DNA of 64,000 nucleotides, from assembly GCA_020736575.1 (NCBI GenBank), contig JAGPYM010000017.1, forward strand, positions 744,001 to 808,000, read 5' to 3'. The stretch is from Thelonectria olida (Eukaryota > Ascomycota > Sordariomycetes > Hypocreales > Nectriaceae). Positions 35,221-48,747 of the stretch are shown here, in pieces. The notes under the pieces are model-generated. The model made no database searches and had not been told where the DNA came from. It saw only the letters and a list, made by a program, of their open reading frames with translations. The first letter of the stretch is position 1. Each line of letters starts with the position of its first letter. A program made the position numbers and the translations under genes.

Positions 35221-37030
35221 ACCAGCAATGTGAGGTTTTTAGCGGAGACGTGAATCTTGGGTTGCAAGCCTTGCCGAATACTGAGTCATGAGTTCTCCAT
35301 ATTGTTCGTTGAAACGTTACAGTCACCTAAAAGCTGAATGATTCTACTGCCGCAAGTCGTCGATGTAAGTACTCAGCATCGTCCAGTGCACTGAGACTTG
35401 TGCGCGAAGCAAACAAACATGAACGGAGAGGTTCGCTCCCAAGAGCCTCGCAAAGAACCATTATTTTTCCAACCACTTCTCGTATTAGGAACAATATAAG
35501 GTTGCTGGCCGCCAGCAATTCATTGCTTGAGGCTCGTTGCACGGCCCCTCTATCTCCATGTAACACTGTCGCATACTATTTTTGTCGAGGCTACACTCTC
35601 CTATTCTGGCCTTACTTGCGGGCGCCAACTATACTCTTCCGTCAACTGCCGTAGGCACTATGCGGGAGCGGGTGCTCAGGGGTCTGTTTTGAAGACGGAA
35701 TGTAAATGTTGGTGCGAAATCATGCGCAAGGAGGAGGATGGGATTAAAGTCAAACTAGCATTCGTGCGCCCGGCATATCGAGGCTTGCGCGACGCTGCCC
35801 CTAATTAATTTATCGATGCATTGATGAGATCTGCTTGGTCCCCTTATTTCCATGTCAGGAGTACGTAATATGCGACCCATGGAGACGAAATCTTGTGCAT
35901 GTTGGAATACGAATGGATTATGCAGTCTGATTCTTTGCTATTTCGCATCATTTCTGAGAGGTGAGTCAGGAGCCAGGACAGTCCCTTTTGCTGATCCGGC
36001 AGATGATCAATAGCTCAAATTTTGTTTCTTCTTGCTAGCCACCTAGGTAGGTAGTCGTGTTGATCACTGAGATCGCCATGACCGTTCTCAGCTCTGGCCG
36101 ACCGAACTCTGAGCCCCGACGAGCTGATCCTTTATCAGGAGCTTGGGAGCTAACAGCAAGCGGGCGAGAGGAACCAACAACTCAAATGAAATGCTCGTTT
36201 CCGACGGCATGTGCAATATTCATTGGCTCAGTCGCCAGCATTTAGTCAGCTTGAGCCGGTTCCTCCTAACGTTATAGCAAAGAACTTGCACTATCAGCAT
36301 CAATACTGCACCCTGGTGTTGGACATTCCTCCCCCCTGTCAGTCTCCCGGATGCCGGACTGGACGAGGATGCCCTAGCTGAAGGGTGTGTGTCCATGGTG
36401 CTCGTGATGCAAAACAACATACGGCCGGTCCACCGTCGCCGTATTGTATGTCGTGGACTAGCTCGCAAACTCGGCATTGATGCGGCTCATTCATCGGGAA
36501 TACCATATCTTCGTCGGTGCGGCTGCGGCGTATTGGCATGGTACCTGTACCCGTAGATATTGGACGCCTCGTTCGTCATGGGTTCCTCCGTCGTTATCTC
36601 GGGCCGACGACGCCTTCACATGGCTATCTCAGCACTCGGTTTCTGCCAGTTCGTTCCATGGTTATTCGGGCCTCTTTTTGGTCTGCAGGACCGGTCCGTT
36701 CTTGATGGGACTTTCCTAGATTTAACCGTGTCAACGTTTTCTGCACACACACACACACAAAGGACGACCTTTGACGTGTTCATCAACGAAAAAGAGAGGC
36801 AAAATAAAAGGCCCGCGTAAATGCCCGCTCGCAGAGACAATATCCCCATTTCTCCAATAAAAGCCCACAAACGGCCCGCGCATTGACGACGTCCGAATGG
36901 CCCCCGCCCCTGGGAACAGGCCCGTTTCAAATTGAGGTGTCCGTCTCAGGCGGGCTATGACAGTCGAGACACGACACGCCGGCGTTTTTCAGAATAATTG
37001 ACGGTGAAATGCTTCATCAAGGGAAGCGAG

Positions 37031-37120
37031 GAAGAAGAAGAAGAAGACAAGAAAGAAGAAGAAGAAGACAAGAAAGAAGAAGAAGAAGAAGACAAGAAAG
37101 AAGAAGAAGAAGACAAGAAA
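37031..37120. repeat. Higher-order GAA/GAC tandem repeat, two 45-bp units
   Basis: The tract consists of 24-, 21-, 24- and 21-bp subunits in strict alternation. Each is a GAA run (five or four) followed by GACAAGAAA. The 24+21 pair is therefore duplicated perfectly. It is open in one frame as an E/K/D-rich peptide, but no gene around it can be supported. Confidence 0.9.
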
Positions 37121-37676
37121 GAAGAGAGTTGTTGGAACATCGTCATGCCGCCCCCTGCCCTTGCTAGCATGAGTAAGACTCGCCATGATCGACGTTCCTC
37201 TTGTTCCCAAAAAGGGCCATCTTCATTTGGACTCTCATTCTCCTTAAACACGCACACTCTCTTGTTTCCTATCTCCCCTTGCCCTGGGAAAGTACGTTGA
37301 CGCCCGTTCACAGTGTGACATCCCATCCACCACAAGGTACCTACCTGTATGTACCCAACCCAACACCAAAGGCATCTCCACATCGCCGCCCCGGGAGTTG
37401 ACTCTGCCTGCCGGTCCTAGGATTTTTCGATTTTATATAGATACCCACGATTTCCCGTTGCTTCCGACAATCTTGTCTCTTTTCTTTTCTGGGCTTGACG
37501 ACACCGGGCTGCTGAGACTTTTCTTTCTTCCTCCCTCTTGCTGTTTGTTGGTTGATCGTGTCATCGCACATCATCCCCCCACACACGATCGGTGGTTTCG
37601 GTCCTATTCGCTTCATCAGTCGAACTCACCTCCTCGTTCGAAAGAAGAAGAAAAAAAAAAGCCTCCTCTTTCCGCC

Positions 37677-38285
37677 ATGACTCGACTCGCGATTTCTATT
37701 CTTCGAGGGTTGCAGGTGGTTTTGGCCTTGACCAGTATTGGTCTCAGCTCCTATGGTGAGTAAAGTCGCAAACTTCGACTCTCCCAAGTCTCCACTGCGT
37801 GGGGTGATGATGATGCTCCAAACGTTCGAGGGCTTTGGGCGACGATAATATGGCATTTCCTTCTGTTGCTGACGATTTGGATTTGCGCAGTTGTCCATTG
37901 GTTTATGATGACGAGTCGAACGTCCTCTTTCGCGCCCTTCAGCTTCCTCATCTTTACCTCCGTATTCTCAATACTCTCCGTCATCTACCTCGAAGCAGCA
38001 CCTCGATTTGCGCCACGGCTCTCGCACTCATATGTCTCCATCACTGTTGAAATGCTCAACACGGCCTTTTACTTTGGAGGCTTCATCGCCATCGCCGTCT
38101 TCATCGGAAACTTGCAGTTCTGTCAGGGGACCGTTTGCAGCGCAGGTCGGGCCGATACCGTCATGGCCGCCGCCCAGTTTACCTCATGGATTGCAACGAC
38201 CTTCCTCTTGGCCAAGGACATGTTTATAAGGGCGGGGGCTAAGAAATCGACCAAGGATATCAACCATGAGATGCAACAAGCCTAA
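37677..38285 (+). CDS. MARVEL-like four-helix membrane protein
   Basis: Small integral membrane protein; MARVEL-type proteins sit at plasma-membrane or vesicle domains, with no enzymatic role known. Model: exons 37677-37755 and 37891-38285 (157 aa), joined at GTGAGT...GCTGAC...GCGCAG with phase kept. Seen: four hydrophobic segments: residues about 8-27 (LQVVLALTSIGL), 40-60 (FSFLIFTSVFSIL), a third around FYFGGFIAIAVFIG, and a fourth around AAQFTSWIATTFLLA. Basic residues follow at the C-terminus. An intramembrane loop holds two Cys (CQGTVC). It is intron-light and compact, as usual for fungal MARVEL proteins. The family call rests on topology and general resemblance. Confidence 0.75.
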
Positions 38286-40019
38286 GCGAAACGACTTGAA
38301 ATGGAGAGACGCACGGTATGAAATAAACACCAGGAGTATGCTTGATCATAACGGTTCTTTTCGGGAAGGGTTTTGAGGGTGACGACAGGTTGGTTTTGGC
38401 GGATTGTCCAGGCCTGGACAGGATGACATCAGATACAACAAGGCCGGAATGGGAATTCAAGAGACGGGAACGGATTTTCGATTACGGCGTTCTGGGGGTT
38501 TGGCGGACCGAAACAAAGCGTCCCATCTAGGCGAAGGGCGGGTTTCCCTATATCATCAACCCGGAGATGTTGACGCGGGATATCAACTTGGGGACCTGGG
38601 CGTTTCTTCTTTTTGGTTGGAGGGGAATGGAAATGAGCCCTAGATAGCTCGACCGGACGATAGAAGCAGCTGGCATAAATGAGCTTGGGCCTCAGCTTCA
38701 GTTTTCTGATTTCCCCAAGTGTCGTCCGACTGACATTGTGCAATGGCGTCCGTTGTCGCAATCTCAACACCGTTCGATGTTGGGCTTTAGCGGGCTCGGG
38801 TCGAAAGAGGTCATCGAGAACTGTCATGTCGTACGAGAGCATGTGCCGTTTGCGCATATGGGGGTAGCCTCGCTCCCACCCAGCGGTCCAAGCCTAGTCT
38901 CGTCCAGCCGCAAGCCACCTGGCGTCATAGTGGTGGCTTCACAAGGGTCCTTTGACTTGAGGGGGGGGTTGTCACTTTATAATAGGCTCGTTGCCCTATG
39001 CCGGATCAAATGTGACGGGTTATGCTCCGTTGGTGAGCGGAACAAAAGCCAATTGCACCATTACGCTCGGTCATTGGGTAATGAGCTGGGACGAACGAAC
39101 GGTACGACTTTGGACGATCTCACCTGGTCGATCCCTCCCACGCTGTGATGTTGTGTTCGTGACCCCCCTCGGGGAGTCCCCTGGTCTGGGTGCAAGATAG
39201 AGCTGAGGCTTGTGGTTCGTTCGTGATGCTCACACGTCCCAATTTTACCCTGGTGTCCGAGGCGAGCGAAAGTCAACATTCACCACTTGTTTCTGACATT
39301 TGGGGCGTCTTCCCCTCCCGCTCCTCCTTGTCATGGAACAGGGAATACCAAAGGAAGCCACCTGTGAGGTCCCCTTTCTCCCCCGCAAATGGCAGGCCAG
39401 GACATGTAGGAACAGAAAAGAAACGGAGGCGAGCGTATTACCTGTCAAGACTCAAAAGACGAGGGGACCAACAGAAGTGCGAATAAACACCACCACTCCC
39501 ACTCCCAAGCACACCATTAACCAAGCAGCGGTCGTCGGCAGCGCCGGTAGCCGACGAGGGATTTAGACAATAGACAAAAGACTCGCAGCGGCAACCGGAG
39601 CCTGGGCAATTGCGCAACGAACAAAACATCAAGCCATTTCATCGAGGGCAGCGAATGAGGCGTGTTCGGCGCGTGGGAGACAGGACATGTTAAACGTGTT
39701 CGTCGATGGCGTGCTCGGGCAGCCTTCCCCACAGGCTTTCCAAAAGAGGCTTGGTGATGGGCTTTTTGGGGGGCGCGGGTTGTGTGAATGCTTGCTGCTT
39801 CTTCCCTGCGGCGTGTTGTCAAGCTTGAGCTGTGTAGGTAGTTGGGTAGGTATCAAGGCGAGATGGAGTGAGAGGACGAGTATAAAGGGTGAATGGCACC
39901 ATCCGTCAACTTGTACGAGTAGATTTGGTTTCCTCTTTCCTTCTTCTTCCTCCTCCTCCTCCCTGACTTCCTTCCCTCTTAACTCAAACACACAACTCGA
40001 TTACACCTTCATTTCCACC
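38286..40019. other. Intergenic interval before the sulfhydrylase gene
   Basis: Contains the MARVEL gene 3' end and the sulfhydrylase promoter, including a TATAAAGG box (listed separately) and a CTT/CTC-rich leader just before the ATG. No supportable gene. Confidence 0.6.
39881..39888 (+). promoter_or_regulatory. TATA box of the O-acetylhomoserine sulfhydrylase gene
   Basis: TATAAAGG, 139 nt before the ATG at 40020, followed by a pyrimidine-rich stretch suited to transcription start sites. Inferred from consensus and distance only. Confidence 0.5.
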
Positions 40020-41845
<1,826 letters not shown>

Positions 41846-42320
41846 CATGGCGTATCAGATGCATTGTTGCTGGGCGCCGTGGGAATGGAGATGGAGAGGA
41901 GCGACCGGGATGTCTTGAATGAATACCCTCCTATTGGAAAACCCTTTTAGTGAAATATAAAGCGTGATATTTGCCTCTCTGATGGTCTCTCTGAATAAGA
42001 CTGCAAGAAGCCTACAGTGTCAGCATGCACTGTGTTCGAGTTGTCGTTGGGCTCATGTGAAGATGAGAGAGTTGAGTTAAATTGCATTGCCCCGCCTTTT
42101 TCAAGATGGGAAGCTGCCATAATCGGACATGGCTTGAAGTGTGGCTGTCCCAGCGGAGCTCTGACCCTCCAGTCAAGCAAAGCATCTTGATTGGCTCAAG
42201 TTCCCCATGACCAAATCCACCTCGCAGCTGTCGCAACCTCACACATCGCCTCAAGTCCCATCGTCAACCATTATCGCCATCTCATCTAGTCAGCTTTAAT
42301 CCCTTCTCAGCTCGGAAACA
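41846..42320. other. Short intergenic interval
   Basis: 475 nt between the sulfhydrylase stop and the EMC7 start on the same strand. It contains the 3' end of the former and the promoter of the latter. No other signal seen. Confidence 0.6.
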
Positions 42321-43190
42321 ATGCGTCCCGCCGTCCGCGCAAACGCCCTTCTGGGCCTTCTGGCCCTCCTCGTCCTCCCTGCCGTCGCTTCCGCCGCCTC
42401 CCTGACTCTCTACCTCCCCTCGAAGCCGAACCCCTTCGGCCTGCCCCCCAATACGCATGCCACGCTGAGCGCACTTGGATCGCACTTCTCGGCGCCGCTG
42501 TCGGCGAGTAACACGTTCGTCTTCCAAAACGTCACGCCCGGGTCGTACCTTGTCGACGTGCACTGCACCACCGACGCCTTCTCCCCGCTGCGCGTGGATA
42601 TTGGCCCTGATGAGAAGGCTCCCGTGCAGGCGTGGGAGACGTACCGGGGCAATGATTGGGGAAACAAGGGTGAGGCTGTGCCTGTCAAGGAGGGGAGTGC
42701 AGGAAGAGGCATTGAGGTCCGCGCGATGGGACCGAGGAACTACTTCGTGGAGAGACCCAAGTGTGAGTGTCGAGTGTTGGATGGTCTGGGGAATGCCATG
42801 GCCATGAACTATCCTCCCAGTTTTGGTTTATTAGAACTGTGCTAATATGCTTCTAGTCTCGGTGTTGACCATCCTCAAGAACCCCATGATTCTCATGGGT
42901 ATGGTCAGCATGGGTCTCTTCATCGGCATGCCTTACCTCATGGAGAACAGTACGTCTTAACGTCTTCCCTCATTTTCCACTTGCAACAGAAATCTAACCG
43001 TGATACAGTGGATCCCGAGTTGCGCGCCGAATTCGAAGAACACCAGCGAAAGAGCCCCGTGAATGCCGTTATGGGCGGAGGCCAGGCCGCGGAGAGTCCT
43101 CTCGGCAACTTCGATATGGCGGCCTATCTGGCTGGATCGTCCAAGAAGGATAGCGGGAACGCCGGAAAGGGCCAGGGTGCAAAGAGGTAA
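42321..43190 (+). CDS. emc7: ER membrane protein complex subunit 7
   Basis: Subunit of the ER membrane complex that inserts tail-anchored and multipass proteins. Model: exons 42321-42762, 42857-42949 and 43009-43190 (238 aa, as expected). Seen: N-terminal signal peptide (hydrophobic ALLGLLALLVLPAVASA, residues about 9-25). A lumenal beta-sandwich follows with FVFQNVTPGSYLVDVHC, the carbohydrate-binding-like fold characteristic of EMC7. After it come RNYFVERPKF, then one transmembrane helix around MILMGMVSMGLFIGMPYL, and a cytosolic tail opening MDPELRAEFEE, a conserved EMC7 tail motif. Both introns interrupt codons and are restored precisely. Convergent with the WW-domain gene downstream. Confidence 0.9.
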
Positions 43191-43601
43191 TGCAACATTG
43201 CGGATTAAAATAATACGACACTCTTTGAATTATACAGACTACAAAGTGTACATGCATGGGGCTGCGAGCTTGTTCACCGTCACTATAGATATGACGTAGT
43301 TTCAATATTTGACATGAATTCGAATATAAAATTCATAGTTCTTGCCAACTGTTGATAGCAAGAAAAGCCCTGTTTGATTGATTCTATGTTCTCTGAACAG
43401 GTATATCATTATCAATGAGTTCCTAATGCTTCTGTCGCGTCGTGTAATCCCCAACCCGGTATCGAATTATCCCTTAACCCCATCGGCCGTGAAATATGAT
43501 CAAAACGAAAGTGACAAAACCCAACACTCCATCTTCAAGTAGTATATACGGTAGTGAATAATATCCCCCAATTTTCAACCCCTTGCGCAGCTTCGAGATG
43601 A
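43191..43601. other. Convergent 3' spacer
   Basis: 411 nt between the ends of the EMC7 and WW-domain genes. A+T-rich, as expected for terminators. No gene. Confidence 0.6.
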
Positions 43602-44621
43602 CTAGAAGTCACCACCGAAGTCGTCACCACCACCAAAGTCGTTGTCGTTACCATCCTCTATAAAGGTTGTTAGCAGGCTGTCTTTCAATCATACAGATTA
43701 GGCTGTTAACTCACGGTAACCTTCCTGGTACGCCTCCTGCTCGTTGTCGTCAATGGCATCGGCAATTAGCGCACCACCGATCAGACCAGCACCAACACCG
43801 AGCGCCGCACCTCCGGCCATGCCCATTCCGCCGCTCTTCTTGGGAGGCTGCTGGCCATAGTAGCCCTGCTGCTGGTACCCATAGCCTCCGCCTCCGTAAT
43901 GCGGCTGGCCGTACTGTTGTTGGCCATATTGCTGCTGGCCGTAGTATCCTCCCATTGGGGGACCCTGGCCATAGCCCTGCTGCTGCGGGTAGTACTGTTG
44001 CTGCTGGTAGTTCTGGCCGCTGCCGTAGTGACCGCCACCGCCGTGCGAGCCACCCGCGGCCATCTGCTTGCCCTTTCCGAGGAGCTTGCCGAGGAAGCCG
44101 CCGCCGCTCTTACCCCTCTCGCGGGGAGGTAGCTCATTGGGATAGGAGCTCTGGCCGGGGCTGGGAGAGCCGTAGCCCGGGGGAATGGCAGGGCTGCTGC
44201 CGGAGCCGCGGGCGCGGGAGTCCTCTTCGGCCTGGAGCTTGGCGGCGAGGCGGGCGTCTTCGTCTTCCTGGTGGGAAGAGCCACCGGCACGGTTGGCGGG
44301 GTCGTCGTATGGGTTTATCTTGACGTCGGAGGGCGCGGGACCGTCGCCGGGGGCGTAGCCGGGGGGAGGACCGTTGGGGGCCGATTCGCCGGCGGGGTAA
44401 GCGGGAGCGGTGGGTTTATTCCATTGCGAGACTTTGGTGTGGATGTTGACGTAGAACCTAGGAGAAGGTTAGCAATGCGATGCGATGCGACTGGCGAAGA
44501 AGAAGAAGAAGAAGAAGACTCACCATTCTTTGTACTGGTCGTTCCATCGTGCGACCCAGCCTTCGGGAACCTCGGGGGCCCTGGGAGGTGGGGGACCGGT
44601 TGGGGGAGCGAAATCGTCCAT
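43602..44621 (-). CDS. WW-domain protein with Gln/Gly/Tyr-rich low-complexity region
   Basis: Adaptor-type protein; the WW domain is expected to bind Pro-rich ligands. Model: exons 44621-44524, 44457-43715 and 43657-43602 (298 aa). Seen: a WW domain at about residues 15-45, with its two Trp at GWVARWND and KVSQWNKP and aromatic core EWFYVN. The first intron splits the codon of the central Trp. A Pro-rich acidic linker follows, then a long prion-like stretch of QQ, GYG and GGG repeats, a glycine-zipper-like hydrophobic segment (GAALGVGAGLIGGALI), and an acidic Gly/Asp/Phe tail (GGGDDFGGDF). The layout resembles yeast Wwm1, a metacaspase-interacting protein, but I cannot prove orthology. The zipper could mediate membrane or self-association. 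Confidence 0.82.
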
Positions 44622-46179
44622 GGATGAGAGGGATGTGGTTGAGCAAGAGGAGGTAGCTCAGTAGATGGGAGATGGTAAGGTTGGTGAATAGGAAGACGGG
44701 AATACGCGCGAGGGTGGAAGGATAGCGCGGCTTAAGTAAGAGGTGCAGGAGAGAAGTTGCGATTGAGACAAGGTAGCACTGAAAGTATTGAGAGGCAAGC
44801 CAGAAGACGTAATGGGTGAAGTACTCGATAGGTATTTAAAGGGACCTTTTTGGGGGAAGCGTCGCGGGATGGGATAGCGGTTGGCGGCCTGCGGAGTTTA
44901 GGACCGGATGAACTCGCCACTCGCAGCGAGCGTATTCCAATTCAGCCAGATTCTATGTACATAGATACTTGCTGTCATTGATGGAGTACGCAATGCATCA
45001 CATCGGGAGCGGCGCTCCGGGAACGTCCCAAGGGACCTTGTCATGCTTGCTCGAGTAAAGGAGGGGCTCTGAACATGCGTGGATCCGCGATGGTGTCAGT
45101 CGCACACACTTCGAGTTAGTGTGGATCAAGCACAGCCCCTTGAGCCCATCACGCAGCGTTTGGCAGCGCAAGCCGAATTGCCCCTCATTGATCATTATCT
45201 CGCATGCCAAGCTTATCCATGTGGCATGGTTCTTGGCAATGAGCTACATGCGAGTAACCCGTCATATGCACACCAGTCATGATGAACTTGATGGTATTCG
45301 CATAGTGAGGTTTTGTGGAATTGGGCGACCGATGGGCGGGCAATGCCTCGTCTGGGAATTTCCTCTTCTCATTTCGGAACATGCCCAAATGCCACAATGA
45401 CGACTAGGTCTGCAGCTAAATAACTGCTCAATACAGGGCGCGTATTCGTAAACTTGTCCGTATGAGCAGAGGAGCACCAGAGCATGCATCGGCGAGATCA
45501 GCGAATTTACAAACTGGCATCCAAGAGCTCAAAGCCTCAACAACCCATCTCCAGCGATTTAACTGATGGGTAATGGGCACTTTGAGACAGCAACGTGCTT
45601 CGAATTCTGTTTCGGAATCGCTTCCCTCCCGTCACCGATACACGGAAGCCGATAGATCCGATGGCGTCCAAAGGCAGGCTCATGCGCCACACATGAACGC
45701 GAGTGCGTTGTGGCAATGCACCCACCGCCTGGTTTGATTCCTCATCGTCTGCTTCCCGCGACCTGGCTGCCGCGGGATTGAACTTGTTGTGGCGGTGCAG
45801 TTCAGCGCCGCAAGGGCATGTTCATTATGGAATCGGGTCTAGAAATTTCCAGAAAGATGGACTCACTCTTCAAGGTTCCCCTCTTTCCAAGAAGTCAAAG
45901 CCTCATTGCATCACGTCACATGGGGTCGCTTCCCCTTGGCGAAGGTGCTTAATTGAGCTTGGCATCGACAGTGAGAGTCTCCATCTTTCGCTGGTCACTG
46001 AATACGCAGGTAGGGATCACATTATTCAGAACCTCTTTCGATCTATTACGTCTCAATTAATTTCTCGCATAATTGTACAAATATATGTACTGAAAAATAA
46101 TAACCCAATTTTTCCCCACCCGAAATGCAAACAGGGGTATTCGTACTCGTCGCCATCTCGCCCGAGCTCCTCTAAATCA
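44622..46179. other. Intergenic interval between WW-domain and LtrA-like genes
   Basis: 1.56 kb, the 5' side of the WW gene and the 3' side of the LtrA-like gene. A TTTAAATA element (minus strand, 44833-44840) could serve the WW gene. No supportable gene or RNA. Confidence 0.55.
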
Positions 46180-47569
46180 TTAATCCTCCTCATTTAGAGC
46201 CTCGACATCGCTCCCAGACGGAGGGTTCCTGTTGGTCCAAGGCTCAAACATGCCCGATGTCTTTGATAATCCACCAATCGTCTCCCAGATCAACAGAAAC
46301 GCGAAGAGGCTCATGACGATCCACATAAAGTCTTCGGCGTTGAGGTGGTCGTGCGTCACGGGAAGGACGATGAGGATGATGGAAACCACCAACCGCATCA
46401 GAATTCGCGGAACTTGACTCAGAATCAAGTTGTCCTCGCCGTCCACCCGGTAGAGCATGCCGTACGCCCACAGACAGAACATGCCCACGCCCAGTCCTCC
46501 GCCGAGCAACCAGCGCTGTCCGTCTTCGAATTCCTCAACTCCCGTGCTGATGGCGCAGATGTGACCGCCGATCAGGAACGACGCGGATAGCGGCAGATGG
46601 AGCAGGAAGAAGCCAAAGGCGGTCCAGGCAGATCGGCGGATCGGGTGCGTTGCCTGAATGCTGCCGTCGCCGCTGGCGTAGATCCAGTTGAGACTGAAGG
46701 CAATGATCAGCGTGCACACGGCCTTGGCGTATCCGGACGTTAGACCGATGCCCGTTTTGTTGCCGACAATGATGCTGTACACGAACTCGCCCAGGATGAT
46801 AATGAAGAACGCCGCCATGCGGTCGACCTCGTGCGCAATGTCGACGGCGGTGCTGTAGCTCAGCTTGAGCTTCTTCTTGATCCACGGGCTGAGGGTGAGG
46901 GCCCAGGTGATTTCCTGGTAAAAGATGACAAGGGTGACAATGGCAATCTTGGCGCGGATGCTGACGCTCTCAAAGAATAGGGGAATGGTGATGATCAGGC
47001 CGACGAACATGAAGCCGGCCATGAGACGGGCCTGCACGCGGTGCTGGTAGGCGGCAAAGGAGGTGACGAGAAAGGTCGACATGGTGGTGAATCTTGCGAC
47101 GACGTAGGCGCCGACGGCGGTGCGCATGGCTTCGATGTCTTCGACGTGGTTGGCGTTGTTCGCGTACAGCACCAGCAGGGCCATGACCCAGAGGATGACG
47201 AGACGCTGCAGCAGGTCGTCGGTGTAGTACGAGTTCATGATCTCGCGCAGGTCGGCCCAGATGTGCCAGGCCGGGGCGAAGATGAGCAGGTACTTGACGA
47301 GGTGGTCGCCGTCGGGGTGCTCGGCCAGTTCGTCGCTGAAGTTGGCGACCATGGCGACGTCTGGGGGGGTAGGTGTGAGCTCAATGGTTTCATGGTCAAT
47401 CGGAGGAGAACTCACAGAGCAGGTCGAGGAACAGCTCGAAGCGACCGGCCTGGCGCTCCTCCTCATTCTCCTTGTACAGCTGGCCTTTGTAGAACCATTG
47501 CAGGGCGCGCGGCTTCTTGACGACGTAGCAGGCCGCTCTGGCGTGTTCCTGAAGCTCGTTGCAGTTCAT
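46180..47569 (-). CDS. LtrA-family (low temperature requirement A) multipass membrane protein
   Basis: Family of unknown biochemical role, first named in bacteria and common in filamentous fungi. Model: exon 1 47569-47416, exon 2 47360-46180 (444 aa), with the split codon restored as Tyr. Seen: the family's N-terminal motif RFELFLDLLYVAMVANFSDE, then about ten hydrophobic helices. The conserved RMAAFFIIILGEFVYSIIVG segment follows; ILGE is a hallmark. The tail is hydrophilic and acidic (DVEALNEED). The ATG at 47569 is the first in frame. It is chosen because the residues after it (NCNELQEHARAAC) lead directly into the family region. Nothing in the neighbourhood explains its role. Confidence 0.88.
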
Positions 47570-48747
47570 CTTGGGTGATGAGTACCTGTGGTGTATCACG
47601 GAACAAACCTGAGAGCTTCACAAACTTTGTCGGGGGCGGGAAGAAGCGTCCATTTTAAAATATTGCAGCTCGGCCGTTGGGCCTAACACGATTTCATCAT
47701 AATGCGAATTTGCCGTGTTTGGCATCTTTCGCTTGATGCATTTTTTAGCTAGAGCTTGAAGCTTACCCCGACGCTACATGGCTGACTGGCGCATTACCAA
47801 CCCGCGGGACCTCTTATGTTTGCAAGAGTCAGCAGCTGGGCTGGCCAATCCGTCATGTCTCAGTCACCCCTGCAACCCACTTGAAGATTAGGTTGGTCCT
47901 TTCGAGATCCATTCCCGAGTGGAATTACGTCGTCAGGACGCATCTGCCGTTAGACAGATTTCGTTGGCCGGCGAATTAATCATCTTGCCAGCATCTCCCC
48001 CGATGCATGAGCAAGCGTCGATGAGAAATCATGCTTAACGTGTAAGGTTTTTTCTAGGCCCGATTGCCCGTGACCATGATGCATCCTGTCTTGGAGACTC
48101 TCCCAGGGACCAAGGGCGGCCGCCGTGTCTCCGCAAGAGTGCCCCTCTAACACTCTCGCTACCTTCATGATCTGACTAGCGTGGTAGTCTACGCTTGCGG
48201 CAGTCTCTGTTGTCAAGTCAGTATTATTAAGGCTTGAGGTTTCGCGCTGCCAAGACCAACGGTGTGTTGGTTGGTGCGTGTAAGTGATGTTTGGGAGAAG
48301 CGGTGATGATGCCGTGGAGAGAACAAGTGCGAGAATTCAATAGGGAAACAAGTTATCCGTGTCAAAGGATTCGTGGTTTCCTATATAGGAAGTTCTTCCA
48401 GCTCCTCTCACTCTGATTGCTCGAACCCCTCGGCACGTCGGTGTCTCAATGCGGACGAGCAAGGTGGCCGTGAATAGCTCAGAACAAGTCACTGACCAGG
48501 ACGATTGCACGTGCGCCGAGTAGTGCCATACTCGCAGCATCGACTGCGCAACTTGTCGACAAAATATCGCGACTTTGTCTCGGTCGAGGGAAGGATCGTC
48601 TTTCGCGATCCTCCCGTTTCTTGCCGTTGTACCCGAAACTCACGGCGTGCAAGGTTGGACTTGACACACTATAAATATGGATGTTTGTGTAACTCTCAAC
48701 CCAGCCAGAGGATCGCCTTCAACTCAGAATCTGAGTGATCCGGCATT
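47570..48747. other. Divergent intergenic interval
   Basis: 1.18 kb between the LtrA-like gene and the secreted phosphatase-like gene, holding both promoters. A clear TATA box for the latter is listed separately. No other feature seen. Confidence 0.55.
48670..48677 (+). promoter_or_regulatory. TATA box of the secreted histidine-phosphatase-like gene
   Basis: TATAAATA, 71 nt before the ATG at 48748. Good consensus and spacing for a short-leader fungal gene. Confidence 0.6.

Larger units (their letters stand above)
32400..37676. other. 5.3 kb gene-poor interval
   Basis: Divergent spacer between the acyl-CoA synthetase and the MARVEL-like gene. No confident gene. The minus strand between 34.3 and 35.6 kb holds coding-like fragments, one with a hydrophobic start and a DRNEDGYLC motif (listed separately). 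A highly regular GAA/GAC repeat lies at 37031-37120. The 300 nt before 37677 are pyrimidine-rich, as expected for a promoter and leader. Confidence 0.5.

Noticed and set aside
36998..37300. An E/K-rich protein encoded across the GAA repeat
   Set aside because: Coding appearance arises from the triplet repeat alone; flanking residues are not protein-like.
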